The notes: generated by a model not told the origin, from the letters alone. Shown: positions 15,546 through 24,476, counted from the stretch's first letter. The stretch is DNA of 64,000 bases from Gallaecimonas xiamenensis 3-C-1 (GCF_000299915.1 NZ_AMRI01000019.1:23510-87509); one strand, 5' to 3'. Program-made: numbers and translations.

Positions 15546-17330
15546 ATGAAAAGAACCCTCCTTTGCCTGGCCCTGTCCAGCGCCCTGCTGGGCTGCGCCA
15601 GCCACAGCGCCAATGAACCCGTCGCCGCCGTGGCCACCCAAGGCCAGCAGCAGGCCTTCGACGCCCTGGTCAATGACTTCATTCCCGCCTTCTGGCAGCA
15701 ATACCCCACCTGGGGCCTCTATGTAGGCCACGCTGAGCACGCCGGTGATCTGGAGATCCCCACCGCCCAGGCTCGCGCCAAAGACCTGGCTTTCGTGGCC
15801 CTTTGGGAGCAAAAACTGGCGGCCATCGATATCCAGGCCCTGGCTGCCCCCAAGCAAATCGACTATCTGCTGATCAAGAACCAACTGGGCAGCATCCGTT
15901 TTGGCATAGAAGAGCTCAAGTCCTGGCAGTGGGACCCGTCCGAGTACAATGTGGCCGGCGGCATCGCCCAACTGGCCACCGGCAGCTTTGCCCCCCTGGA
16001 AGTGCGCCTTCGTGCCATCAGTGAGCGCCTGGCCAAGACCCCGGCTTATTACGCCGCCGCCAGGAGCAACATTCAAAACCCCACCCTGGAACACACCCAA
16101 TTGGCGGTAGTCCAGAACCAGGGCGCTTTTTCCATTATCAACGACGACCTGCTGGCCCAGGCCAAAAGCAGTACCCTTAGCGATGCCGAGAAGGCCCAGT
16201 TCGAGAAGGCCTACCACAAGGCCAAGGCCGCCATCAAAGCCCAGATAGACTGGCTGCAAGCCCTTGAGAGCGACCTTGAAGAGCAAGGCAATGCCCGCTC
16301 CTTCCGCCTGGGTGAAGATCTCTACGAGAAGAAGTTCGCCTTCGACATCCAGTCCGGCCTCACCGCCAAAGAGCTGTACAACAAGGCCCTGGCCGACAAG
16401 GCAGCAGTGCTCAAGGAAATGAACCGCATCACCGACCAGCTGTGGAGCCGCTACTTCCCCGGCCAGCCGCGCCTGGCAGGCAATGCCGGCGTCAAGAAGC
16501 TCATCGACAAGCTGGCCAAACGCCACGTGGCCCGGGACGGTTTCGTCGACGCGGTCAAGGCCCAGATCCCCGAGCTTGAAGCCTTCGTCAACCAGCACCA
16601 GCTGCTGACCCTGGATCCCAACAAACCCCTGGTGGTGCGGGAAACCCCCGAATACATGCGCGGCGTGGCCGGCGCCTCCATTTCCGCCCCTGGCCCCTAC
16701 GACAAGGGCGGCAACACCTACTACAACGTCACCCCGCTGGACGGCATGACCGACGCCCAGGCCGAGAGCTACCTGCGCGAGTACAACCACTGGATGCTGC
16801 AGGTGCTGAACATCCACGAAGCCATTCCCGGCCACTATGCCCAGTTGGTGTACTCCAACCAGTCACCCAGCCTGGTCAAAAGCCTGTTTGGCAACGGTGC
16901 CATGGTGGAAGGTTGGGCGGTGTACGCCGAGCGCATGATGCTGGAAGCCGGTTACGGCAACAATGAGCCCGAACTGTGGCTGATGTACTACAAGTGGAAC
17001 CTGCGCACCATCTGCAACACCATCCTCGACTACAGCGTCCATGTGCTGAACATGAGCGAAGACAAGGCTCTGGATCTGTTGATGAACGACGCCTTCCAGG
17101 AAGAAGCCGAAGCCCGTGGCAAGTGGCGCCGGGTCAGCCTGTCACAGGTGCAGCTGACCAGCTATTACGCCGGCTACCGGGAGATTTACGATTTTCGCGA
17201 GGCCCAGAAAAAGGACCTTGGGGACAAGTTCGACCTGAAGGCCTTTAACGAGCAGTTCCTGAGTTACGGCTCATCGCCGGTGCGCTACATCAAGGCGCTG
17301 ATGTCAGGCCAGGAGATCCAGGCCCAGTGA
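15546..17330 (+). CDS. DUF885 family lipoprotein (predicted zinc metallopeptidase)
   Basis: A 594-residue protein with a lipoprotein signal (LSSALLGC, lipid-attached Cys about 17), so it is predicted to be membrane-anchored in the periplasm. DUF885 proteins are thermolysin-like helical metallopeptidases; the zinc motif is seen as IHEAIPGHYAQLVY with H424, E425 and H430, and a downstream VEGWAVYAERM segment carries the expected third acidic ligand. The substrate is unknown but probably peptides. Its 3' end overlaps the convergent gene by 27 bases, and its terminator lies inside that gene. Confidence 0.87.
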   Translation: MKRTLLCLALSSALLGCASHSANEPVAAVATQGQQQAFDALVNDFIPAFWQQYPTWGLYVGHAEHAGDLEIPTAQARAKDLAFVALWEQKLAAIDIQALAAPKQIDYLLIKNQLGSIRFGIEELKSWQWDPSEYNVAGGIAQLATGSFAPLEVRLRAISERLAKTPAYYAAARSNIQNPTLEHTQLAVVQNQGAFSIINDDLLAQAKSSTLSDAEKAQFEKAYHKAKAAIKAQIDWLQALESDLEEQGNARSFRLGEDLYEKKFAFDIQSGLTAKELYNKALADKAAVLKEMNRITDQLWSRYFPGQPRLAGNAGVKKLIDKLAKRHVARDGFVDAVKAQIPELEAFVNQHQLLTLDPNKPLVVRETPEYMRGVAGASISAPGPYDKGGNTYYNVTPLDGMTDAQAESYLREYNHWMLQVLNIHEAIPGHYAQLVYSNQSPSLVKSLFGNGAMVEGWAVYAERMMLEAGYGNNEPELWLMYYKWNLRTICNTILDYSVHVLNMSEDKALDLLMNDAFQEEAEARGKWRRVSLSQVQLTSYYAGYREIYDFREAQKKDLGDKFDLKAFNEQFLSYGSSPVRYIKALMSGQEIQAQ

Positions 17331-17873
17331 GCCTTTAACATTGGCAACACTTTCATAGGCACGCTGCGGCGTGCCTTTTTGTTGCACCGCTTCCTGCTGC
17401 TGGGCGGCGATACTGGCCCTGGCATCGGCCATCATGCGCTGGGCTTCCCCCGCCACCCGCCTGTCCTGGGCCGAGGGTTCGGCCGGGGCCAGGGCGGCCC
17501 GCAATATGGTCTGGGCCTTTTCCAGGGTTGCCTGGGGATCGCCGGGCACCGGCGCCGTATCGACACCGGTTTCTCCTTCTACCGCATAGCGCCGCCCGTC
17601 ACTGCCCCGCTCGTATTGCAGGGAGATACCTTGGGAATAAGGGCCGGCGGCACTCTGGTGGGCTTGTTCGTGGGTGCGGACTTCCTGGTCCCGGGCCTTG
17701 AGCTGTTCAAGCTGCTGGGCCTGCGCGGCAGAAGGCACCGCCTGGGCGGTGAGGTTCTGGGACCGTTCCTGTTCCTTGTCCCCCAGCAGGGGGTTGCCAG
17801 CCAGGGCTGGGTTAGGGGTCGCCTTGGCGTCCAAGTCCAACGGGGCGTAATGGGTACTGATACTGGTGCTCAT
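17304..17873 (-). CDS. SprA-related putative metalloprotease
   Basis: A 189-residue protein of the family called SprA-related or CJM1_0395-type putative metalloprotease. The N-terminal 60 residues are low in structure and Gln/Ala-rich. The core reads LKARDQEVRTHEQAHQSAAG, with an H68-E-x-x-H72 motif, then GISLQYERGSDGRRYAVEGETGVD, the family signature after the histidines. No signal peptide is seen. The catalytic role is unproven. The start is ATG 17873, preceded by GGAGG at 6 bases. It is convergent with, and overlaps, the DUF885 gene. Confidence 0.82.
   Translation of the reverse strand: MSTSISTHYAPLDLDAKATPNPALAGNPLLGDKEQERSQNLTAQAVPSAAQAQQLEQLKARDQEVRTHEQAHQSAAGPYSQGISLQYERGSDGRRYAVEGETGVDTAPVPGDPQATLEKAQTILRAALAPAEPSAQDRRVAGEAQRMMADARASIAAQQQEAVQQKGTPQRAYESVANVKGSLGLDLLA
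17357..17380 (+). terminator. DUF885 terminator inside the convergent gene
   Basis: AGGCACGC-TGCG-GCGTGCCT followed by TTTT. It lies 26 bases after the DUF885 stop but within the last codons of the opposite-strand gene, so it does double duty as coding sequence. Confidence 0.8.
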
Positions 17874-17982
17874 CCGGGCCTCCTGCCGCCAAAGCCGGCA
17901 TACTGGTCTTAAGGGTATCGGAGCTTGCACCCCGGCGCCACTAGTGTTACCTCTGGTGTGAGCCAGTTCTTAGGAGCCTGTT

Positions 17983-18600
17983 TTGGCCAGTCACCTCTTT
18001 GCCCAACTCGCCCGCCTGCGGCTCATCCGCCGCTGGCCCCTGATGTACAACGTCCACCCCGAAAACGTCGCCGAACACAGCCTGCAGGTGGCCATGGTGG
18101 CCCACGCCCTGGCCCTTATCAAAAACCAGTGCTTCGGCGGCCAGCTCGACCCCAACAGGGTAGCGACCCTGGCCCTCTTTCATGACGCCTCCGAGGTGCT
18201 GACCGGCGATCTGCCCACCCCGGTCAAGTACTACAACCCGGCCATCGCCGACGAATACAAGAAGATTGAGGCGGTAGCGGAACAGCGGCTGGTGGCCATG
18301 GCCCCGCCGCCCCTCAAGGCGGCCTACCAGGCCCTGTTTGTGGCCTCCAGCGACGAAGCCGAACTGCACAGCCTGGTCAAGGACGCCGACATCCTTTGCG
18401 CCTACCTTAAATGCCTGCAAGAGCAGAACTTTGGCAACCACGAATTCGGCCAGGCCAAGCGTCGCCTGGAAGCCATGCTGGCCCAGCGCATGAACGACCC
18501 CATCCGCTACTTCCTGGACGAGTTCGTGCCCAGCTTCTCCCTTTCCTTGGATGACATCGCCGATGACCCAGAACACAGCCTGGCTCGCCAGGGCCAGTGA
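17983..18600 (+). CDS. yfbR: 5'-deoxynucleotidase YfbR (HD domain)
   Basis: A 205-residue HD-superfamily phosphohydrolase matching E. coli YfbR (199 residues): [34 protein letters not shown] with the first metal histidine, [22 protein letters not shown] with the HD pair, and [18 protein letters not shown]. It removes the 5'-phosphate from deoxyribonucleoside monophosphates. Translation begins at TTG, supported by AGGAG 6 bases upstream and by the conserved N-terminus, with no usable ATG. It overlaps the following dGTPase gene by about 50 bases, so the two nucleotide-clearing enzymes are coupled. Confidence 0.93.
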   Translation: MASHLFAQLARLRLIRRWPLMYNVHPENVAEHSLQVAMVAHALALIKNQCFGGQLDPNRVATLALFHDASEVLTGDLPTPVKYYNPAIADEYKKIEAVAEQRLVAMAPPPLKAAYQALFVASSDEAELHSLVKDADILCAYLKCLQEQNFGNHEFGQAKRRLEAMLAQRMNDPIRYFLDEFVPSFSLSLDDIADDPEHSLARQGQ

Positions 18601-19876
18601 GACCCAAACCCAAAGGGCAGAAGACCACCGCTCCCCCTTCCAGCGGGACCGGGCCCGCATTCTGCACTCGGCGGCCTTTCGCCGCCTGCAGGCCAAGACC
18701 CAGGTATTGGGGGTGGGCCAGAGTGATTTCTATCGCACCCGCTTGACCCACTCCTTGGAAGCGGCCCAGATAGGCACCGGCATCCTCGGCCAACTCAAGC
18801 GCAAGCAGCCGGCCTACGGCGAGCTGTTGGGGGAAGACGCCCTGCTGGACGCCCTTTGCCTGGCCCACGACATCGGCCACCCGCCCTTTGGCCATGGCGG
18901 CGAAGTGGCCCTTAACTACCTGATGCGCAGCGACGGTAACTTCGAAGGCAATGCCCAGACCCTGCGCATCCTCGCCAAGCTCGAACCCTACACCGAAGGC
19001 CACGGCATGGATTTATGCCGGCGCACCCTGCTGGGGGTGTTGAAGTACCCGGTGCTGCAAAGCCAGGTGCGAGGCGAGCAGGCTGCGGCGCCAGCCAATG
19101 CCCGCCAGCTCAAGGCCGGCGACTGGTACCCGGCCAAGGCCATCTACGACGAAGACCAGGACTGCCTGGACTGGATCCTCGCTCCCCTCAGTCCCGCCGA
19201 CCGGGACCGCTTTACCGCCTCGGTGGCAGCCGGGCGCCACCGCAAGGCCAGCTACAAGTCCCTGGATTGTTCCATCATGGAACTGGGGGACGATATCGCC
19301 TACGCCATCCACGACATGGAAGATGCCATCGTCATGGGCCTGGTGAGCCGCGACGCCTGGGACAGCGACGTCACCGCGCACCTAAAAGCCCTGGACCTGC
19401 CCTATGTAGGCCCGCAGTTGGATAGCCTCAGCCAGCATCTTTTTTCCGGCCAGCACCATCTTCGCAAACAGGCCATAGGCGCTTTGGTCAACAGCCTTAT
19501 TACCGCCGTGTCCCTGCATCAGGTGGAAGGCTTCGAAGCGCCACTGCTGGCGGTTAATGCCGGCCTGCCCGACGCCCACGGCGCCGCCCTCAAGGTGTTC
19601 AAGGACTTTGTCTACAAGCACGTGGTGCAACGCCCGGAGTTGCAGCTGCTGGAATACAAGGGCCAGCAGATCGTCATGGCCCTGTTCGAAGCCCTGGCCT
19701 CGGATCCGGCCCGGCTGCTGCCAGACAACACCCGTGGCCGCTGGCAGGCGGCAGGGCAAAGCCCCAGGGTCATCGCCGACTATATCTCCGGCATGACCGA
19801 CGAGTACGCCAGCCGCCTCTACGGCACCCTGTTCCTGCCCAAGGTAGGCACGGTGTTTGAACGCCAGCCCCATTGA
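18551..19876 (+). CDS. dGTPase family deoxynucleoside triphosphate triphosphohydrolase
   Basis: A 441-residue HD-domain enzyme that releases triphosphate from dNTPs. It shows [30 protein letters not shown] with the first histidine, [32 protein letters not shown] with the HD pair, and [19 protein letters not shown] with the fourth ligand. Length and N-terminal RSPFQRDR match the class-2 dGTPase-like proteins, not E. coli Dgt (505 residues). A second ATG 12 bases in is an equally good start. It lies in one operon with yfbR; together they adjust dNTP and dNMP pools. Confidence 0.9.
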   Translation: MTSPMTQNTAWLARASETQTQRAEDHRSPFQRDRARILHSAAFRRLQAKTQVLGVGQSDFYRTRLTHSLEAAQIGTGILGQLKRKQPAYGELLGEDALLDALCLAHDIGHPPFGHGGEVALNYLMRSDGNFEGNAQTLRILAKLEPYTEGHGMDLCRRTLLGVLKYPVLQSQVRGEQAAAPANARQLKAGDWYPAKAIYDEDQDCLDWILAPLSPADRDRFTASVAAGRHRKASYKSLDCSIMELGDDIAYAIHDMEDAIVMGLVSRDAWDSDVTAHLKALDLPYVGPQLDSLSQHLFSGQHHLRKQAIGALVNSLITAVSLHQVEGFEAPLLAVNAGLPDAHGAALKVFKDFVYKHVVQRPELQLLEYKGQQIVMALFEALASDPARLLPDNTRGRWQAAGQSPRVIADYISGMTDEYASRLYGTLFLPKVGTVFERQPH

Positions 19877-19902
19877 AAAAGGCGCCCATCGGGCGCCTTT
19901 TT
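19876..19902 (+). terminator. Terminator after the dGTPase gene
   Basis: AAAAAGGCGCCC-ATC-GGGCGCCTTTTT, beginning at the stop codon. Because both flanks are A/T tracts it also serves the convergent lipoprotein gene. Confidence 0.88.
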
Positions 19903-19903
19903 C

Positions 19904-20059
19904 TTAACAGCGGCCTTTTTTGGCCTGGCCTGGGGGGCAATGGGTGCCCTGGCCGTCCACCACCACTTCCGGGGCTTTGACCCGCACTTCTGGGCCACGC
20001 AAGGTGCAGCCGGCAAGCAAAGACAGGGCGGTAAGGCAAAGCAGCAAGCGGGTTTTCAT
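19904..20059 (-). CDS. Small lipoprotein (51 residues), uncharacterised
   Basis: A short gene read directly from the minus strand: ATG with GGAG 7 bases upstream, 51 codons, TAA. The product begins MKTRLLLCLTALSLLAGC, a complete lipoprotein signal with the LAGC lipobox (Cys18). The mature part is only about 34 residues: TLRGPEVRVKAPEVVVDG, then GQGTHCPPGQAKKGRC with two cysteines that might pair. After export it would be lipid-anchored in the periplasm. The function is unknown. The ribosome-binding site, lipobox and flanking terminator make a real gene likely despite its size. Confidence 0.72.
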   Translation of the reverse strand: MKTRLLLCLTALSLLAGCTLRGPEVRVKAPEVVVDGQGTHCPPGQAKKGRC

Positions 20060-20118
20060 CGGTTAGCTCCGTTTAGGTGTTATCCCGACAAGTGTAAGCC
20101 CTGGGGCCCAACCGCGCC

Positions 20119-20751
20119 TTAACCGGCCAGGGCCGGGAACAGCCCCTTGACGCCCTTGGCCATGAACTCCACCGCCAGGGCCATCATGATAAGGCCCATC
20201 ACCCGGGTGATGAGGTTGATACCGGTGGTACCCAGCCAGCGAGCCAGCATGGGGGCGCACAGGAACACCCCCCAGGTCACCAGCGCCAGTATGCCGATGG
20301 CAAGACCCAGGGCGCCCTTGTCCACCAGGCTGTGATGGGCCTGGGTAAAGACGATGACGGTGGTGATGGCGGCCGGACCGGCGATAAGGGGCAGGGCCAG
20401 GGGCACCAGGGTCACCGACTCCATGCGCGCCGCTTCCCGCCCTTCCTCTGTGGTGCGCCGGGTTTCCCCCAGTTTACCTTGCAACATGGACAGGGCAGTG
20501 AAGCTCAGCAGCACGCCACCAGCCACCTGGAAAGAGGCCACGGAGATGGAGAAGAACTTCAGCAAGTCTTCCCCCAGCAGCAGCACCACCCAGAGGATCA
20601 CCGCCGAGGCGAAGGCGGCCATCATGGCGGTGCGGCGCCGCTCGGCCTGATCCTGGTGGGAGGTCAAGCCCATAAAGACCGGCAGCAGCCCAAAGGGGTT
20701 GACGATGGCTAACATGGCCACAAAAAATTGGGTGTAAATGCCGTAGTCCAC
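20119..20751 (-). CDS. MarC family membrane protein (YchE-like)
   Basis: A protein of about 210 residues with six predicted membrane helices. It matches E. coli YchE over its length: FFVAMLAIVNPFGLLPVFMGLTSHQ, SISVASFQVAGGVLLSFTALSMLQGKLG, RMESVTLVPLALPLIAGPAAITTVIV, and the ending TGINLITRVMGLIMMALAVEFMAKGVKGLFP. The family's molecular role is not established; the old drug-resistance link is not supported. The start is uncertain: GTG at 20751 has AGGAG upstream, while TTG at 20787 would add 12 residues without a ribosome-binding site. It is divergent from the dioxygenase gene, sharing a regulatory region. Confidence 0.88.
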   Translation of the reverse strand: MDYGIYTQFFVAMLAIVNPFGLLPVFMGLTSHQDQAERRRTAMMAAFASAVILWVVLLLGEDLLKFFSISVASFQVAGGVLLSFTALSMLQGKLGETRRTTEEGREAARMESVTLVPLALPLIAGPAAITTVIVFTQAHHSLVDKGALGLAIGILALVTWGVFLCAPMLARWLGTTGINLITRVMGLIMMALAVEFMAKGVKGLFPALAG

Positions 20752-20864
20752 CGCTGCGCTGCTCCTGGTCTGTTCAAGGTGCGCCAAGTCTAATCAGCAA
20801 GGAGACGGTGGACTAACGAGTTATTTTAGCTGTGCACGCATTAGTTTTTTTCATTCTTCCCCGT

Positions 20865-20889
20865 ACGTCAAAGTTGACGTTTACGTCAC
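20865..20889. promoter_or_regulatory. LiuR-like operator upstream of the PF10014 dioxygenase
   Basis: TTGACGTTTACGTCAC (20874-20889) matches the palindrome TTGACGT-N2-ACGTCAA in 15 of 16 positions, and a further ACGTCAA half-site adjoins it on the left. It is the same class of sequence as found upstream of liuR and the valine operon in this window. It lies just upstream of the promoter below, so the direction of control is not obvious. LiuR binding is inferred. Confidence 0.55.
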
Positions 20890-20899
20890 ATCCTTCGCC

Positions 20900-20928
20900 A
20901 TGACACTGTCATGGCCCCTCTGTATAAT
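20900..20928 (+). promoter_or_regulatory. Strong sigma-70 type promoter of the dioxygenase gene
   Basis: ATGACA (20900-20905), a 17-bp spacer and a perfect TATAAT (20923-20928). Predicted transcription start is near 20935, about 30 bases before the start codon. Confidence 0.7.
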
Positions 20929-20966
20929 GCCGCCCCTGTTGCCTGACAGAGGTATTTGGAGAGGCT

Positions 20967-21620
20967 ATGCATTCCCTACAGACCCCCACATCCGACTTTA
21001 CCCTTCACCATGGCCAGCTGAACGCCCAGGCCGTGGCCGAACTGGCACAGAGCTTTGCCGACCTGCCGGTCGACCCCTATATCCAGGGGGATTTTCGTTA
21101 CCGCTGCTATTCCAACGTCAAGGTGCAAGGCGGCCAGGTGCTGCGCCAGCCCACCAAGACCTTTATGCAGTCGAGCAACATCAACCAGTACCTGGGTGAT
21201 GTGGAACGCCGCTACCAGGAGATCCCCGAGCAAAGCCTGCACAGCCAGGCCATGACCACCATGCTCAAGGATTTCCAGGCCCAATGCAGCCTGGGGGACG
21301 ACGCAGTGATCGAGATCCACCAGATCCGCATCAAGACCCAATCCCGTGACGCCACCCCCCCGGCCCCGGAAGGGGTGCACCAGGACGGCTTTGACTACCT
21401 GGGTATCTACGTCATGGGTTCTGGCACCGTCGAAGGCGGTGAAGTGATGCTCTACGAGGCCAAGGACAGCGCACCCTTTTTCTGTGAGCGTTTTGCCGAC
21501 GGCCAGTACGTTGTCCTTAACGACGCCCGATACTTCCACAACGCCGCGCCGGTGATCCCAGCCCAGGGCCAGGCCCTTGGCTACTGGGACGTGGTGGTAC
21601 TGACCGCCCATGCAGCCTGA
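20967..21620 (+). CDS. 2OG-Fe dioxygenase family protein (PF10014 type)
   Basis: A 217-residue protein of the 2OG-Fe dioxygenase family that contains bacterial isoleucine/leucine hydroxylases (IDO) and BsmA-like proteins. Visible hallmarks: RYRCYSNVKV near residue 45, IEIHQIRIKTQ, the iron-binding H-x-D in PEGVHQDGFDYLGIYVM (about 137-153), GGEVMLYEAKDSAPFF, and NDARYFHNAAPV with the second histidine and a likely 2-oxoglutarate arginine nearby. It is expected to hydroxylate a free amino acid, probably branched-chain. GGAGAGG precedes the ATG. It overlaps ychJ by 11 bases. The LiuR-like operator upstream supports a link to branched-chain metabolism. Confidence 0.85.
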   Translation: MHSLQTPTSDFTLHHGQLNAQAVAELAQSFADLPVDPYIQGDFRYRCYSNVKVQGGQVLRQPTKTFMQSSNINQYLGDVERRYQEIPEQSLHSQAMTTMLKDFQAQCSLGDDAVIEIHQIRIKTQSRDATPPAPEGVHQDGFDYLGIYVMGSGTVEGGEVMLYEAKDSAPFFCERFADGQYVVLNDARYFHNAAPVIPAQGQALGYWDVVVLTAHAA

Positions 21621-22050
21621 TTGCCTCTGCGGCAGCGCCCTGCCCTATGACCGCTGCTGCGGCCCCCTGCACCAGGGGGCCGAGGCGGCCAATGCCGAGG
21701 CGCTGATGCGGGCCCGCTATTGTGCCCATGTGGTGAACCGGCCCCAGTTCATCCTCGACAGCTGGCATGGCAGCAGCAGGCCCAGCCTGGCGGATATCGC
21801 CCCCTTCGTGGCCCTGCCCTGGCACGACTTGGTCATCCTTGGCCACCAGGCCGGCCCCAGCGAAAGCTTCGTCACCTTCCTGGCCCGCTACCAGGACGGC
21901 GACAAGCTGGCCTTTCACTTGGAAAAGAGCCGCTTCGTCAAGGAAGAAGGGCGCTGGTACTTCCATTCCGGCAGCTATCCCGAGCCCGAACGCAATGGCC
22001 CCTGCCCCTGCGGATCTGGACGAAAGTATAAGAGCTGTTGCCGCCCCTGA
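21610..22050 (+). CDS. ychJ: YchJ family protein with paired SEC-C zinc motifs
   Basis: A 146-residue protein of the UPF0225/YchJ family. It starts with a cysteine motif (CLCGSALPYDRCCGPL), has the conserved middle (AEALMRARYCAHVVNRPQFILDSWH), and ends with a second SEC-C motif (NGPCPCGSGRKYKSCC). Both motifs probably bind zinc. The role is unknown; SEC-C tails in SecA bind SecB and ribosomes. The ATG lies inside the end of the dioxygenase gene, giving translational coupling, so the two may act together. Confidence 0.9.
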   Translation: MQPDCLCGSALPYDRCCGPLHQGAEAANAEALMRARYCAHVVNRPQFILDSWHGSSRPSLADIAPFVALPWHDLVILGHQAGPSESFVTFLARYQDGDKLAFHLEKSRFVKEEGRWYFHSGSYPEPERNGPCPCGSGRKYKSCCRP

Positions 22051-22061
22051 TCCGCTACCCT

Positions 22062-22085
22062 AGACCCACAAGGCTGTGGGTCTTC
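22062..22085 (+). terminator. Hairpin after ychJ
   Basis: AGACCCACA-AGGC-TGTGGGTCT, a 9-bp perfect stem with only a short TT tail; probably a terminator or a 3'-stabilising hairpin. Confidence 0.6.
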
Positions 22086-22125
22086 ACCCCGGCCGTTATA
22101 ACGACAGCAGCAAAAGGAAAACATT

Positions 22126-23409
22126 ATGGGGTGGTTCGTTAAGGGCGCGGTGCGCCTGGTTGAGCGCTATCTTCCTGATCCCTTCGTCCTGGTCATGCTT
22201 TTGACCATGGTTGTGGTCGGCCTGGCCATCGGCGTGGAAGGCATGGCCCCCATGGCCGCCATCGACGCCTGGGGCAAAGGCTTTTGGAACCTTCTGACCT
22301 TCGCCATGCAGATGGCCATGATCCTGGTGTTGGGCCACCTGGTGGCGTCGACGCCACCGGTGAAAAAGGCCCTGGCCGCCCTGGCCCGCCGCCTGCCGGG
22401 GCCCAAGAGCGCCATCGTAGCCGTCACTCTGGTGGCGCTGTTGGCCTCCTGGTTCAACTGGGGCTTTGGCCTGGTGGTAGGGGCCTTCTTTGCCCGCGCC
22501 ATCGCCCGGGAAATCGCCATCGACTACAAGCTGCTGGTGGCCTCGGCCTATTCGGGCTTTTTGATCTGGCACGCCGGCCTGTCCGGCTCCATTCCCCTGA
22601 CCATCAACACCCCCGGGCATTTCTCCGAGGGCCAGATTGGCCTTATCCCCACCAGCGACACTATTTTCGCCCCCTTTAACCTGATCCTGGTGGCGGTACT
22701 GCTGGTGGTGATGCCGCTGCTGAACATGCTGATGCTCGACAGTAAGGGCAAGCTGGCCAAGGTGCAGAGCCAAGAGCAGGACAACCTGGTGGCCGGCCAC
22801 GGCCCCATGCTCAACCAGCGCTGGCCCATGTACCTGACCGCCGCCCTGATGCTGGCCTGGCTGGTGCCCTACTTTGTCGGTGGCGGCGGCCTGAACCTCA
22901 ATGTGCTGAACCTGTGCTTTTTGGCCCTGGCGCTGCTGATGTTCGGCACCGCCGCCCGCTTCCTGGGGGCCCTGGCCCCGGCGGTATCCACCGCCGGCGG
23001 TATCCTCATTCAGTTCCCCTTCTACGCCGGTATCATGGCGCTGATGCAAAGCTCCGGCCTGGCCACCCACCTGGCCGAGTTCTTCGTCAAGGTGTCCACC
23101 GCCGACACCCTGCCCCTGTGGAGCTTCCTGTCCGCCGGCCTTATCAACCTGTTTGTGCCCTCCGGTGGTGGCCAGTGGGCGGTGCAGGCACCGGTGATGC
23201 TGCCGGCCGCGCAGATGCTGGATGTGGACGTGGCCAAGGTGGCCATGGCGGTGGCCTGGGGTGACGCCTGGACCAACCTGCTCCAGCCCTTCTGGGCCCT
23301 GCCGGTACTGGCCATCGCCGGCCTTGGCGCCAGGGACATCATGGGCTATTGCCTGGTGCAGCTGCTGGCCAGCGGCGTCATCATCGCCCTGGGCCTGAGC
23401 TTCCTCTAA
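22126..23409 (+). CDS. atoE: Short-chain fatty acid transporter (AtoE family)
   Basis: A 427-residue polytopic inner-membrane protein with about ten to twelve helices. It is recognisable as AtoE by the opening GAVRLVERYLPDPFVLVMLLT, the SWFNWGFGLVVGAFFARAIARE segment, HAGLSGSIPLTINTPGH, TLPLWSFLSAGLINLFVPSGGGQWAVQAPVMLPAA, and VAMAVAWGDAWTNLLQPFWALP. It is thought to take up short-chain fatty acids such as acetoacetate or butyrate. It stands alone here, not with atoDAB, ending in a strong terminator. Confidence 0.9.
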   Translation: MGWFVKGAVRLVERYLPDPFVLVMLLTMVVVGLAIGVEGMAPMAAIDAWGKGFWNLLTFAMQMAMILVLGHLVASTPPVKKALAALARRLPGPKSAIVAVTLVALLASWFNWGFGLVVGAFFARAIAREIAIDYKLLVASAYSGFLIWHAGLSGSIPLTINTPGHFSEGQIGLIPTSDTIFAPFNLILVAVLLVVMPLLNMLMLDSKGKLAKVQSQEQDNLVAGHGPMLNQRWPMYLTAALMLAWLVPYFVGGGGLNLNVLNLCFLALALLMFGTAARFLGALAPAVSTAGGILIQFPFYAGIMALMQSSGLATHLAEFFVKVSTADTLPLWSFLSAGLINLFVPSGGGQWAVQAPVMLPAAQMLDVDVAKVAMAVAWGDAWTNLLQPFWALPVLAIAGLGARDIMGYCLVQLLASGVIIALGLSFL

Positions 23410-23422
23410 GGCAGCCGCCCAC

Positions 23423-23450
23423 AAAAAAGGCCGCAGTCGCGGCCTTTTTT
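23423..23450. terminator. Bidirectional terminator between atoE and metA
   Basis: AAAAAAGGCCGC-AGTC-GCGGCCTTTTTT between convergent genes. Confidence 0.9.
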
Positions 23451-23451
23451 A

Positions 23452-24399
23452 TTACCCGGCCAGCTTGGCCTGGGTGGTCTTGGGCTCCATGGCCGCCAGA
23501 TCGTAGGGGGTGATCTGGTAGACGCAGTAGTTGAGCCAGTTGGAATAGAGCAGGTTGGCATGGCTGCGCCAGCGGGCCCTGGGCTCCTGGGCCGGGTCGT
23601 CGCCGGGGAAGTAGTTGCACGGCAGAGCCGGGTTGATGCCGGCCTTGCTGTCGCGCTGGTATTCCTGGGCCAGGGTGTCGGCGTCGTATTCCGGATGCCC
23701 GGTCACAAAAATCTGCCGGAGATCTTCGCTGGCGGCCAGGTAAACACCGGCCTGGGGGTGGTCGGCCAGGATCTGCAAGTCGGTCTGGCTGGCGATGGCA
23801 TCGCGGTCAAAGTCGGCATAGCGGCTCAGGGGCGCCAGGAAGTAATCGTCAAAGCCCCGCACCAGGGGGTTGTCCTGACAGAGGGTGCGGTGCTCATAGA
23901 CACCGGACAGCTTCTGGCCCAGGGTTTTTTTGGGCAGCCCGTAGAGGTGATTGAGGGCGGCCTGGGCGGCCCAGCACAAAAACAGGGTGGAGGTGACATG
24001 GGTGCGGGACCAGTCGATGACGGTGCGAATTTCGTCCCAGTAATGGACCTCTTCGAACGGCACCAGCCCCAGGGGAGCGCCAGTGACGATAAGGCCGTCG
24101 AAGTTCTGGTCCTTGATGTCGTCAAAATCCCGGTAAAAACGTTCCAGGTGCGAGTTGGGAGTGTTGTGGGATTCCCGGGCGTCGATGCGCAGCAGCTTGA
24201 CGTTGACCTGCAAGGGGGTGTTGGCCAGCAACCGCAGGATCTGGTTTTCGGTGTCGATCTTCTTTGGCATCAGGTTCAGCAGCACCACTTCCATGGGCCT
24301 GATGTCCTGGTGGATGGCCCGGCTTTCGTGCATCACGAAGATGTTTTCACGCCGCAACACTTCGGCGGCGGGCAAGGCATCGGGAATACGAATGGGCAT
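23452..24399 (-). CDS. metA: Homoserine O-succinyltransferase (MetA)
   Basis: A 315-residue enzyme making the first committed step of methionine synthesis, transferring an acyl group to homoserine. It shows [42 protein letters not shown], the nucleophile C142 in [16 protein letters not shown], and the dyad region FVTGHPEYD with the catalytic His and Glu. The length matches E. coli MetA (309). Sequence alone does not securely separate succinyl from acetyl specificity. MetJ-type boxes lie 32-55 bases upstream, predicting repression by MetJ with S-adenosylmethionine. Confidence 0.95.
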   Translation of the reverse strand: MPIRIPDALPAAEVLRRENIFVMHESRAIHQDIRPMEVVLLNLMPKKIDTENQILRLLANTPLQVNVKLLRIDARESHNTPNSHLERFYRDFDDIKDQNFDGLIVTGAPLGLVPFEEVHYWDEIRTVIDWSRTHVTSTLFLCWAAQAALNHLYGLPKKTLGQKLSGVYEHRTLCQDNPLVRGFDDYFLAPLSRYADFDRDAIASQTDLQILADHPQAGVYLAASEDLRQIFVTGHPEYDADTLAQEYQRDSKAGINPALPCNYFPGDDPAQEPRARWRSHANLLYSNWLNYCVYQITPYDLAAMEPKTTQAKLAG

Positions 24400-24430
24400 A
24401 GGGCTCTCCGGCAGGGCAATCTGGATATTT

Positions 24431-24454
24431 AAGCGCCTAGACGTCTAAATGTCC
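24431..24454 (-). promoter_or_regulatory. MetJ operator (met boxes) of metA
   Basis: A perfect 8-bp met box AGACGTCT (24439-24446) is flanked in register by AAGCGCCT and AAATGTCC, each agreeing at 5 of 8 positions. Tandem 8-bp boxes are the known MetJ binding arrangement. Confidence 0.8.
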
Positions 24455-24476
24455 ACACCTGCCGGCGGCCACCATC

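Noticed and set aside
22096..23424. Open frame of 442 codons opposite atoE
   Set aside because: Gln/Gly/His-rich shadow of hydrophobic codons; the plus-strand protein has clear AtoE motifs.
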